Of a DNA stretch of 36,179 nucleotides, positions 20,925 through 29,228 are shown piece by piece (within the stretch, counting starts at the first letter, position 1; each line of letters begins with the position of its first letter). The DNA comes from Bacteroidaceae bacterium (GTDB lineage: Bacteria > Bacteroidota > Bacteroidia > Bacteroidales > Bacteroidaceae), in assembly GCA_030843315.1 (NCBI GenBank), contig JAUUPT010000043.1, forward strand, positions 1 to 36,179, read 5' to 3'. The notes under the pieces are model-generated. The model did not search any database and had not been told where the DNA came from. It was given only the letters and a program-made list of their open reading frames with translations. Position numbers and translations under genes: made by a program.

Positions 20925-22283
20925 ATGAAGATGCAGAGATTTTGGGTAGGCAAAGCACTACTGTTTGCTGCTGCCGTGCTCTATGCCGGTAGTTATGCAC
21001 AAGCACAAGAGGCGAAGGATACCCTGACCCTGAACCTTGACAAAGCGTTGGAGATTGCGTTAAGCGAGAATCCGACCATTAAAGTTGCAAATGAGGAGAT
21101 TGCCCTGAAGAAGGTGACCCATCAGGAAACCTGGCAGAATTTGTTGCCGCAAGCAAGTATCGACGGAACATGGAGTCATACGATTACGGCGGCTCAATTG
21201 AACCTGGGAGGACAATCTTTCAAGATGGGTATGGATAACTCGAATACGGTGAGTGGTGCACTGAACATCAGTCTGCCGATATTTGCCCCGAGTGTATATC
21301 GCGCCATGTCGATGACAAAGACTGATATTGAGCTGGCGGTAGAGAAGTCGCGCGGCTCCAAGCAGGACTTGGTGAACCAGGTGACGAAGGCATACTACCA
21401 GTTGATGTTGTCGCAAGACTCTTACGAAGTGTTGCAGAAGAGCTATAAACTGGCGGAAGACAACTATAACATTGTCAATGCCAAGTACGAACAAGGTGCT
21501 GTCAGCGAGTTTGATAAAATCAGTGCCGAGGTGCAGATGCGCAGCATCAAGCCGAATGTGATTTCAGCCAACAATGCCGTTGTGTTGTCAAAACTGCAGC
21601 TGAAAGTACTGATGGGTGTCACTGCCGATGTGGATATCAAGATTGATGACAATCTGAAACAGTACGAGACGGACTTGTTTGCCAACCAGTTGGAACAGAC
21701 CACAGAAGGTCTGGTGAATAATACTACCATGAAGCAACTGGACTTGAACTGGAAAATGCTTCAGCAGAACCTCAAGTCGTTGCGTACCAACTTCATGCCT
21801 ACACTGGCCATGAACTACGCTTATCAGTATCAATCCTTGAACAATGAGAATTGGGATGTCTTCAGTTACGACTGGGGCGGCAGTTCCTCGCTGGTATTCA
21901 CCTTGAGTGTACCTTTATATAAGGCAAGCAATTTCACTAAGCTGAAATCGAACCGCATCCAGATGCGCCAGTTGGAGCAGAACCGTCTCGACACGGAACG
22001 CAAACTGAATATGCAAATCACCAGCTATCAGAACAACATGGCTGCCAGTTCGGAGCAGGTTGTCAGCAACCGCGAGAACGTGATGCAGGCACAGAAGGCT
22101 GTGCAGATTGCCGGTAAGCGTTATGAAGTGGGTAAGGGTACGGTGCTCGAACTGAATACTTCGCAAGTACAGCTCACCGAAGCCGAACTGACTTACAACC
22201 AATCCATTTACGACTATCTGGTATCTAAGGCCGACCTTGACCAAGTGCTGGGAAGAGATTATATGATTAATAAACAGAAATAA
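20925..22283 (+). CDS. TolC-family outer-membrane efflux protein
   Basis: A 452-residue protein with a signal peptide (MKMQRFWVGKALLFAAAVLY, cleavage after AQA). It has the two-repeat architecture of the outer membrane efflux family: each half is a long amphipathic helical segment with a short membrane strand, e.g. LDKALEIALSENPTIKVANE and later LNTSQVQLTEAELTYNQSIY. The final YDYLVSKADLDQVLG is the typical C-terminal helix. It would trimerise as the exit duct of the pump encoded next to it. Two ATGs six bases apart (20925, 20931) both give a valid signal peptide. Confidence 0.94.
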   Translation: MKMQRFWVGKALLFAAAVLYAGSYAQAQEAKDTLTLNLDKALEIALSENPTIKVANEEIALKKVTHQETWQNLLPQASIDGTWSHTITAAQLNLGGQSFKMGMDNSNTVSGALNISLPIFAPSVYRAMSMTKTDIELAVEKSRGSKQDLVNQVTKAYYQLMLSQDSYEVLQKSYKLAEDNYNIVNAKYEQGAVSEFDKISAEVQMRSIKPNVISANNAVVLSKLQLKVLMGVTADVDIKIDDNLKQYETDLFANQLEQTTEGLVNNTTMKQLDLNWKMLQQNLKSLRTNFMPTLAMNYAYQYQSLNNENWDVFSYDWGGSSSLVFTLSVPLYKASNFTKLKSNRIQMRQLEQNRLDTERKLNMQITSYQNNMAASSEQVVSNRENVMQAQKAVQIAGKRYEVGKGTVLELNTSQVQLTEAELTYNQSIYDYLVSKADLDQVLGRDYMINKQK

Positions 22284-22299
22284 AAAGAAGAACAACGAT

Positions 22300-23316
22300 A
22301 TGAAAAAAGGTTTTCAATTGATTGCCCTGCTGACAGTTGCACTGCTGGGCGCATGTAGCGGAGATAAAGACAAAGCTGCTGTAGAGAAAGTAGACGAGAA
22401 GCCGAGAGTGAAATTAGCCAATGTAGTTGCCCGCCCGGTAGACCAGGTTCAGGAATACACGGCTACGGTAGAGGCTGAAGTGAAAAATAATATCGCTCCC
22501 TCTTCTCCGGTGCGCATCGACCGCATCTTTGTAGAAGTGGGCGACCGTGTGTCCAAAGGACAAAAGTTGGTCAGTATGGATGCTGCTAACCTGAAGCAGA
22601 TTAAATATCAGCTGGACAATCAACAGATAGAGTTCAAGCGCATTGACGAACTATATAAAGTGGGCGGTGCATCCAAGTCGGAATGGGATGCTGCCAAGAT
22701 GAATCTTGATATCCGCGAGACTTCCTACAAGAACCTCCTGGAGAATACTGCGCTGCTCAGTCCCATCAATGGTGTGGTGACGGCACGTAATTATGATAAC
22801 GGTGACATGTATAGCGGTGGAGAACCCGTACTGGTGGTAGAGCAAATCACTCCGGTGAAGTTGTATATCAACATATCCGAAGGCTACTTTACGAAAGTGA
22901 AGAAAGGGGCTCCCGTATCTGTGAAAATAGACGTTTACGGTGACGAAGAGTTCGAAGGCAAGATAAGTCTTGTTTACCCCACTATTAATCCTGCCACTCG
23001 TACTTTCCAGGTAGAAATTCAGCTTGTCAACCGTGACCAGCGTGTCCGTCCGGGAATGTTTGCCCGTGCCACGTTGAACTTCGGTACACAGGAACACGTG
23101 GTTGTACCCGATTTGGCTATTGTAAAGCGTGCCGGTTCGGGCGACCGTTATGTCTATGTATATAAGGACGGCAAAGTCTCTTATAATAAGGTAGAGCTGG
23201 GCCGTCGTATGGATACCGAGTACGAGTTGGTTTCCGGTGTGGACAACAACTCACAGGTCGTTATTGCCGGACAGACAAAGCTGGCTGACGGGGTAGAAGT
23301 AGAGGTAGAAAAATAA
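22300..23316 (+). CDS. RND efflux periplasmic adaptor (membrane fusion lipoprotein)
   Basis: A 338-residue lipoprotein: MKKGFQLIALLTVALLGACS, lipidated Cys19. The layout is that of AcrA/MexA: a lipoyl half-motif (VRIDRIFVEVGDRVSKGQKL), a short helical hairpin (LKQIKYQLDNQQIEFKRIDE to SYKNLLENTAL), the second lipoyl half (LSPINGVVTARNYDNGDMYS) and a beta-barrel domain (VSVKIDVYGDEEFEGKISLV, PATRTFQVEIQLVN). It bridges the inner-membrane pump and the TolC-like duct in the periplasm. The hairpin is short compared with AcrA. It lies 16 bp after the tolC-like gene and 26 bp before the pump gene. Confidence 0.95.
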   Translation: MKKGFQLIALLTVALLGACSGDKDKAAVEKVDEKPRVKLANVVARPVDQVQEYTATVEAEVKNNIAPSSPVRIDRIFVEVGDRVSKGQKLVSMDAANLKQIKYQLDNQQIEFKRIDELYKVGGASKSEWDAAKMNLDIRETSYKNLLENTALLSPINGVVTARNYDNGDMYSGGEPVLVVEQITPVKLYINISEGYFTKVKKGAPVSVKIDVYGDEEFEGKISLVYPTINPATRTFQVEIQLVNRDQRVRPGMFARATLNFGTQEHVVVPDLAIVKRAGSGDRYVYVYKDGKVSYNKVELGRRMDTEYELVSGVDNNSQVVIAGQTKLADGVEVEVEK

Positions 23317-23342
23317 TGATTAACGTAAACCCTTAAGAAAAC

Positions 23343-26300
23343 ATGAGTTTATACGAAGGAGCGGTTAAAAAACCGATTATGACCTCGCTCTGCTTTTTGG
23401 CAGTAGCGTTATTTGGTCTGTTCTCTTTGTCGAAATTGCCGGTAGACCTTTATCCGGATATCGAGACTAACACCATCATGGTGATGACCTCGTATGCGGG
23501 CGCCAGTGCATCGGATATTGAGAACAACGTGACCCGTCCGTTGGAAAATACGCTGAACTCTGTCAGCAACCTGAAGCATATCACCTCCCGTTCATCAGAG
23601 AATATTTCCGTAATCACACTGGAGTTTGAATACGGATATGACATTGATGTGCTGACCAATGATGTGCGCGACAAACTGGATATGGTAAGTTCACAGCTTC
23701 CGGATGAAGTGGAGACACCTATCATCTTTAAGTTCAGTACGGATATGATTCCTATCCTGTTGCTTTCCGTGCAGGCGGAAGAGAGCCAGCCGGCACTCTA
23801 TAAGATATTGGACGACAATATTGTGAACCCGTTGGCACGTGTCCCCGGCGTGGGTACAGTATCCATTTCGGGTGCACCCAAACGTGAAGTCAACGTTTAT
23901 TGCGACCCCAACAAACTGGATGCCTATAACCTTTCTGTGGAGACTATCAGCTCCATCATCAGTGCCGAGAACCGCAATACGCCGGGTGGTACTTTCGATG
24001 TGGGAAACAATACCTATTCGCTGCGTGTGGAGGGTGAGTTCAAAGATCCCAAAGAGATGGAAAACATCGTGGTAGGTACGCACAACGGAGCTTCCGTTTA
24101 TCTGCGTGATGTGGCAAAGGTGGTAGACTCTGTGGAAGAACGTGCACAGAAAACGTACAGCAACGGTGTGCAAGGTGCCATGATTGTGGTACAGAAACAG
24201 TCCGGTGCCAATTCCGTGGCTATTTCACAGAAAGTTATCGATATGTTGCCCGATCTGCAAAAGTCGTTGCCGAGCGACGTGAAGCTGGGCATCATTGTCA
24301 ATACTTCCGATAACATCTTGAATACTATCGACAGTTTGGAGGAAACCATCGTGTATGCCATGCTGTTCGTAATCCTGGTTGTATTCGTCTTCCTGGGGCG
24401 TTGGCGTGCTACGGTCATTATCTGTATCACTATTCCGATGTCATTGGTTGCTTCGTTTATTTATCTGGGTATCATTGACGGCGGTTCACTGAATATCATT
24501 TCGCTCTCCTGTCTCTCCATTGCCATCGGTAATGTGGTGGATGACGCGATTGTGGTACTTGAAAATGTGACAACTCATATTGAGCGAGGGGCGGAACCGA
24601 AACAAGCGGCGGTGCATGGCACGAATGAGGTGGCCATATCCGTAATAGCCTCTACATTGACCATGATTGCGGTATTCTTCCCACTGACTATGGTAAGCGG
24701 TATGTCCGGTGTATTGTTCCGTCAGTTGGGATGGATGATGTGTGTGATTATGACCGTTTCCACCGTTTCGGCTTTGTCGTTCACTCCGATGATGTGTGCG
24801 CAGCTCCTGCGTTTGCAGAAAAAGCAAAGCAAGATGTTCATCGCTTTTTATAAGCCGATTCAGCGTGGACTCGATGCTCTTGATGTGTGGTATCAGAACC
24901 GTCTGAACTGGGCTGTACGCCATCGTATTACTATTGTTATAGGCTGTGCTGCTTTCTTTATCGCGAGCTTATTCTGCGCCAAATACATCGGTACGGAGTT
25001 CTTTCCGGCAGCCGACAACAGTCGTATCGGCGTAAAACTCCAGTTGCCTATCGGTGCCCGTGTGGAACGTGCGCAGGCTTTGGCTTCGGAGTTGACAGAT
25101 AAGTGGATGAAGCGTTACGAAGGTGTGATGAGAGTGTGCAACTATACCGTGGGACAAGCTGACTCGGACAATACGTTCGCTTCTATGCAGGACAATGGTA
25201 GCCATATCATCAGCTTCAATATCAGTTTGGTGAGCCCGGGTGACCGTACGGTCAAGCTGGAACAAGTCTGCGACGAGATGCGTGAAGACCTGAAAGCCTA
25301 TCCCGAGTTGGACAAGGCGCAGGTAATTCTTGGGGGGAGTACCGGTGGTATGAGTGCCCAGGCCAGTGCCGACTTTGAGGTTTACGGTTATGATTTTACA
25401 GCTACCGACAATGTGTCGGCCGAACTGAAAGAGAAGTTGCTGCAAGTGAAAGGTGTGAGTGAAGTAAACATCAGCCGTCAGGACTATCAGCCTGAATATC
25501 AGGTGGACTTCGACCGTGAGAAACTGGCATTGCATGGTCTGAATCTGTCGACCGCTTCAAGTTATCTCCGTAATCGCGTGAATGGTGCTTTGGCTTCCTA
25601 TTATCGTGAGGATGGTGACGAGTACGACATCCGGGTGCGCTATGCTCCTGAGTTCCGTACAAAGATTGAAGACCTGGAGAATATCCTTATATATACTCCT
25701 GCCGGTGAAGGCATCCGTGTGAAGGACCTTGGTAAAGTAGTCGAGCGTTCGGCTCCCCCTACTATCGAGCGTAAAGACCGTGAACGTATTGTAACCGTAT
25801 CTGCTGTTATTTCCGGTGTTCCTTTGGGCGACGTGGTGGCCGATGGTAATGCCATTATCGATAAGATGGATCTTCCGAGCGGTATCTCAATCCAGATTTC
25901 GGGTTCATACGAAGACCAGCAGGATTCGTTCTCCGACTTGGGTACGCTGGCCGTGCTGATTGTCATTCTGGTATTTATTGTAATGGCAGCTCAGTTCGAG
26001 TCTCTGACATATCCGTTCATTATCATGTTCTCCATTCCGTTCGCATTCAGCGGTGTGCTGATGGCGCTTTTCTTTACGGGAACAAACCTGAACGTAATGA
26101 GTTTGCTGGGTGGGATTATGTTGATCGGTATTGTGGTGAAGAATGGTATTGTGCTTATCGACTACATTACGCTCTGTCGCGAGCGTGGTATGGCGGTACT
26201 TCATTCTGTGGTTACGGCAGGTCGTAGCCGTCTGCGTCCGGTATTGATGACCACGTTGACTACGATCCTCGGTATGGTGCCGATGGCCGTGGGGCAGGGC

Positions 26301-26513
26301 GAAGGTGCCGAAATGTGGCGTCCGCTGGGTGTTGCCGTGATCGGCGGTCTGACGGTATCTACCATTCTGACGTTGATTCTGGTTCCTGTGCTCTACTGTT
26401 CGTTTGCCGGTATCGGTATCAAGCGTACACGTGGCAAGATTAAGAAAGACCGTGAACTGAACGACTACTACCAGTCTCATAAGGACAAGATGACGAAACC
26501 GAAGAAACAATGA
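23343..26513 (+). CDS. RND-family multidrug efflux transporter (AcrB/MexB type)
   Basis: A 1056-residue inner-membrane protein of full RND length with 12 predicted helices and two large periplasmic domains. Two adjacent aspartates, Asp400-Asp401 in SIAIGNVVDDAIVVLENV of TM4, are the proton-relay pair (AcrB Asp407/408). Other blocks: LPVDLYPDIETNTIMVMTSY at the N-terminus, FFPAADNSRIGVKLQLPIGA after TM7 and VVKNGIVLIDYITLCRERGM in TM10-11, followed by RLRPVLMTTLTTILGMVPMA. These place it in the HAE1-like drug/proton antiporters. Substrates cannot be read from sequence. It uses the adaptor and TolC-like protein encoded upstream. Confidence 0.97.
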   Translation: MSLYEGAVKKPIMTSLCFLAVALFGLFSLSKLPVDLYPDIETNTIMVMTSYAGASASDIENNVTRPLENTLNSVSNLKHITSRSSENISVITLEFEYGYDIDVLTNDVRDKLDMVSSQLPDEVETPIIFKFSTDMIPILLLSVQAEESQPALYKILDDNIVNPLARVPGVGTVSISGAPKREVNVYCDPNKLDAYNLSVETISSIISAENRNTPGGTFDVGNNTYSLRVEGEFKDPKEMENIVVGTHNGASVYLRDVAKVVDSVEERAQKTYSNGVQGAMIVVQKQSGANSVAISQKVIDMLPDLQKSLPSDVKLGIIVNTSDNILNTIDSLEETIVYAMLFVILVVFVFLGRWRATVIICITIPMSLVASFIYLGIIDGGSLNIISLSCLSIAIGNVVDDAIVVLENVTTHIERGAEPKQAAVHGTNEVAISVIASTLTMIAVFFPLTMVSGMSGVLFRQLGWMMCVIMTVSTVSALSFTPMMCAQLLRLQKKQSKMFIAFYKPIQRGLDALDVWYQNRLNWAVRHRITIVIGCAAFFIASLFCAKYIGTEFFPAADNSRIGVKLQLPIGARVERAQALASELTDKWMKRYEGVMRVCNYTVGQADSDNTFASMQDNGSHIISFNISLVSPGDRTVKLEQVCDEMREDLKAYPELDKAQVILGGSTGGMSAQASADFEVYGYDFTATDNVSAELKEKLLQVKGVSEVNISRQDYQPEYQVDFDREKLALHGLNLSTASSYLRNRVNGALASYYREDGDEYDIRVRYAPEFRTKIEDLENILIYTPAGEGIRVKDLGKVVERSAPPTIERKDRERIVTVSAVISGVPLGDVVADGNAIIDKMDLPSGISIQISGSYEDQQDSFSDLGTLAVLIVILVFIVMAAQFESLTYPFIIMFSIPFAFSGVLMALFFTGTNLNVMSLLGGIMLIGIVVKNGIVLIDYITLCRERGMAVLHSVVTAGRSRLRPVLMTTLTTILGMVPMAVGQGEGAEMWRPLGVAVIGGLTVSTILTLILVPVLYCSFAGIGIKRTRGKIKKDRELNDYYQSHKDKMTKPKKQ

Positions 26514-26521
26514 TGTTAGTT

Positions 26522-26549
26522 ATAACTCATAACTCATAACTTATAACTT
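26522..26549 (+). repeat. Four tandem 7-bp repeats before the P-II-like gene
   Basis: ATAACTC, ATAACTC, ATAACTT, ATAACTT run from 26522 to 26549, followed by a degraded ATAAATA that leads into the ATG at 26556. They fill most of the 42-bp gap after the pump gene. The copy number could vary by slippage and alter the spacing before the start codon. Confidence 0.8.
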
Positions 26550-26555
26550 ATAAAT

Positions 26556-26849
26556 ATGAAATCTGTATTTATTACATTCGACCAAGCGTTCTTTGAACGC
26601 ATTATGGCATTACTCGACCGACAGAACTGCCGTGGCTTCAGTTATTGGCAGCAGGTGCAGGGGCGCGGCAGCAAGACGGGTGAACCGCACTACGGCAGTC
26701 ATGCATGGCCCAGTATGTGTTCTGCTATCATCACCATAGTGGAGGATGCCAAAGTAGATCCGCTACTTGATGCACTCCATAAAATGGATATGGAGACTGA
26801 GCAGTTGGGGCTTCGAGCCTTTGTCTGGAACGTTGAAAAGACTATTTGA
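26556..26849 (+). CDS. Small P-II-like protein linked to the RND pump
   Basis: A 97-residue cytosolic protein. It starts MKSVFITFDQAFFERIMALL and has GFSYWQQVQGRGSKTGEPHY, then a beta-strand MCSAIITIVEDAKVDPLLDA and the end LGLRAFVWNVEKTI. The beta-alpha-beta pattern and the G-rich loop after strand 2 resemble small P-II-like (trimeric ferredoxin-like) proteins, some of which are annotated as transporter-associated in Bacteroidetes; the assignment is from memory of such proteins. It is 42 bp after the pump gene on the same strand and ahead of a strong terminator, so it is the last gene of the tetR-pump operon. A regulatory or sensor role for the pump is inference. Confidence 0.8.
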   Translation: MKSVFITFDQAFFERIMALLDRQNCRGFSYWQQVQGRGSKTGEPHYGSHAWPSMCSAIITIVEDAKVDPLLDALHKMDMETEQLGLRAFVWNVEKTI

Positions 26850-26861
26850 TAAACTTTAAAT

Positions 26862-26908
26862 ATTATCCCCGGAGAAAAAGATATTTTCTTCGGGGATAAT
26901 TCTTTTTT
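26862..26908 (+). terminator. Terminator of the efflux operon
   Basis: ATTATCCCCG (26862-26871) pairs with CGGGGATAAT (26891-26900); inside, GAGAAAA pairs with TTTTCT. The stem is followed by TCTTTTTT. It starts 13 bp after the P-II-like stop codon. Confidence 0.92.
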
Positions 26909-26938
26909 ATACGGTAGATATTTTCTCTCCTAATTCTC

Positions 26939-26946
26939 TATCTTTG
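26939..26946 (+). promoter_or_regulatory. -7 promoter element of the SGNH/MBOAT operon
   Basis: TATCTTTG is an exact TAnnTTTG match 16 bp before the ATG at 26963, just after the efflux terminator. No TTTG box is seen at the usual distance. A GGAG at 26957-26960 is only 2 bp from the start codon, so it is unlikely to be a normal ribosome binding site. Confidence 0.55.
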
Positions 26947-26962
26947 CGCCCGTATTGGAGTT

Positions 26963-28339
26963 ATGGAAAAGAATGTACTGAAACATACGGGTCTGTTGAT
27001 GTTCGTCGTGATGGTTGCACTGTTGCTGATGTATCTGTTGCCGGGCATGATGATAGGCGAACATGTGATGAGGCGCGTCGATATCCTTAGTGACGTCCGC
27101 CCGCCATCGCTGCCTGTAAGTGAGCAGACGGACAGTTTGCTCCCACCACCACCTAAAGTGAAGCCGGAGTTTGTAGATACCTGCCGTGCAGGTATGACCT
27201 GCATTGAAGATTACAGCGACTCCACCCTTCGCGGCATGACGCCCTTCTACCGGGCACTCGATGAGCTCACTCTGAATCCCCGCCCTGTGCGCATTGCCTA
27301 TTTCGGCGATTCCTTTATCGAAGCCGATATCCTGACGGCCGACCTCCGCGAAATGCTTCAGCAGAAGTATGGCGGTTGCGGCGTGGGATTTGTCACCATT
27401 ACTTCCATGACCAGCGGCTTCCGCCCTACGGTGCGCCACTCCTTCGGCGGATGGCAGAGCCATTCCGTGATGGATTCCGTGTTCTTTGACCGTAGCAAGC
27501 AAGGCGTTTCCGGTCATTACTTCATTCCCGCTGCCGGTGCCTATGTGGAGCTGAAGGGGCAGACGGCATACGCTTCCCGCCTCGATACTTGCCAGCGTGC
27601 CAGTATCTTCTTCTACAACCGGGGTGAGGTCACTCTTTCCGTTCGTGTCAACCATGGCGAAAGCACTACCCGGACTTTTGAACCTATCGACGATTTGCAG
27701 GAAATGACCGTAGAAGGCAATATCGGTTCTGTACGCTGGACGGTGGAAGGAGCTGACTCTACTCTTTTCTACGGGCTGGCAATGGACGGTACTTCGGGTA
27801 TTGTGCTCGATAATTTTTCGCTTCGCGGCAGTTCCGGGCTTTCGCTGCGTTCGGTTCCTGTGTGGATGATGCGTGAGTTCAACGAACAGCGCCCCTACGA
27901 TTTAATAATTCTTCAGTTCGGCCTGAATGTCGCCACCGAGCGCGGGCGGAATTACGATAGATATATAGCGGGTATGCAAACTACGTTGCAACACCTGAAG
28001 TCCGCCTTTCCCCAGTCTGCCATCCTTGTGGTCAGCGTGGGCGACCGCGATTACAAAACCGAAGATGGTGACTTGCGCACTATGCCTGGCATCAAGAACC
28101 TGGTTCGCTATCAGCAGAACCTGGCGGCGGATGAGGCGGTTGCTTTCTGGAATATGTTCGAAGCAATGGGCGGAGAAGGTAGCATGGCGGAGATGGTACA
28201 CTCCAAACCGTCGTTGGCCAATTATGATTATACGCATATCAACTTCCGGGGAGGCAAGCACCTGGCAGGTCTGCTCTATGAGGCGCTGATGTATGGTAAG
28301 GAACAATATGACAGGAGGAGGGCGTATGAAGCGGAATAG
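26963..28339 (+). CDS. SGNH-hydrolase-like protein with N-terminal membrane anchor
   Basis: A 458-residue protein. One hydrophobic helix (about 10-30: GLLMFVVMVALLLMYLLPGM) anchors it to the inner membrane, followed by a proline-rich linker (SLLPPPPKVKPEF) and a periplasmic part. SGNH blocks: Gly115-Asp116-Ser117 in RIAYFGDSFIEAD with the nucleophile Ser117, LQFGLNVATERGRNYDRY as block III (Asn), and Asp422-x-x-His425 in YDYTHINFRGGKHLAG. About 130 residues of beta-rich sequence are inserted between blocks I and III. Such proteins act as esterases or acyltransferases on envelope polysaccharide. It overlaps the next gene by 14 bp and belongs to a three-gene set with an MBOAT protein. Confidence 0.9.
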   Translation: MEKNVLKHTGLLMFVVMVALLLMYLLPGMMIGEHVMRRVDILSDVRPPSLPVSEQTDSLLPPPPKVKPEFVDTCRAGMTCIEDYSDSTLRGMTPFYRALDELTLNPRPVRIAYFGDSFIEADILTADLREMLQQKYGGCGVGFVTITSMTSGFRPTVRHSFGGWQSHSVMDSVFFDRSKQGVSGHYFIPAAGAYVELKGQTAYASRLDTCQRASIFFYNRGEVTLSVRVNHGESTTRTFEPIDDLQEMTVEGNIGSVRWTVEGADSTLFYGLAMDGTSGIVLDNFSLRGSSGLSLRSVPVWMMREFNEQRPYDLIILQFGLNVATERGRNYDRYIAGMQTTLQHLKSAFPQSAILVVSVGDRDYKTEDGDLRTMPGIKNLVRYQQNLAADEAVAFWNMFEAMGGEGSMAEMVHSKPSLANYDYTHINFRGGKHLAGLLYEALMYGKEQYDRRRAYEAE

Positions 28340-29228
28340 AAAAAATCTCATTATCATCCTTTCTTTCTTTTTCTGTCTCCCGTGCCTTCGCGCCCAGGAC
28401 GTCCTTCCGTCCCATTCCCTTGCAAGCGAAGCCATGGCCGATAACGACACCCTTTATCTCTACTCCCAGCGCACGGATACCGTTTCCGTACCTTTCGTCG
28501 CCTTGCCCGCCGCCTTCCGCCAGGTCAGGGAAAACGCGTTGACGGACAGCATCGACATCCTCAAACCCTTTTGGGAGAAACTGCGCCTGCTCCGCCTCGG
28601 TACTTCTACCGATACTCTCCGCATTGTGCATGTGGGCGACAGCCATATCCGCGGTCATATCTTTCCCCGCACCACCGGCGAACTTCTGCAACAGACGTTT
28701 GGCGCTATCTCTTATACCGATGTCGGCATTAACGGTGCTTTCTGCGTCACTTTCACCCGTCCCGACCGTATCTGGGAGATTGCCGCTCTGCATCCTGACC
28801 TGCTTATTCTCTCCTTCGGCACCAACGAGAGCCATAACCGCCGCTACAATGCCCAGTTGCATTATCATCAGATGGACGAACTGGTGCGTATGCTTCGTGA
28901 AAGTATGCCCGGCATACCTATGCTGATGACGACCCCTCCCGGTTCTTACGAGAGCACCCGCCAAAGTCGCCGGCGCCGCACCTATAAGATTAATCCCCGC
29001 ACCGCTATCACCGTGCAGACCATTCATCGCTATGCCGATGAAAACGGCCTGGCCGTCTGGGATATGTACGAGATATTGGGCGGCATCCACCGCGCCTGCC
29101 TGAACTGGCAGGAAGCCGGATTGATGCGTCCCGACCATATTCACTATATGCCCGAAGGCTACCATCTGCAAGGTGAGTTGCTCCATCAGGCACTACTAAA
29201 AGCCTACAACGACTATGTGGACTATTGA
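28326..29228 (+). CDS. Exported SGNH-hydrolase-like protein
   Basis: A 300-residue protein from ATG 28326. That start is chosen because AGGAGG lies just before it and because it opens with a signal peptide (MKRNRKNLIIILSFFFCLPC, cleavage near LRAQ); an upstream in-frame ATG at 28293 is deep inside the previous gene. Catalytic pattern: Gly104-Asp105-Ser106 in IVHVGDSHIRGHIFP, block III SFGTNESHNRRYNAQ, and Asp270-x-x-His273 in RPDHIHYMPEGYHLQ. It lacks the long insert of its upstream paralogue. It would act in the periplasm on an envelope polymer, with acyl donor supplied by the MBOAT protein downstream, whose start it overlaps by 14 bp. Confidence 0.92.
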   Translation: MKRNRKNLIIILSFFFCLPCLRAQDVLPSHSLASEAMADNDTLYLYSQRTDTVSVPFVALPAAFRQVRENALTDSIDILKPFWEKLRLLRLGTSTDTLRIVHVGDSHIRGHIFPRTTGELLQQTFGAISYTDVGINGAFCVTFTRPDRIWEIAALHPDLLILSFGTNESHNRRYNAQLHYHQMDELVRMLRESMPGIPMLMTTPPGSYESTRQSRRRRTYKINPRTAITVQTIHRYADENGLAVWDMYEILGGIHRACLNWQEAGLMRPDHIHYMPEGYHLQGELLHQALLKAYNDYVDY

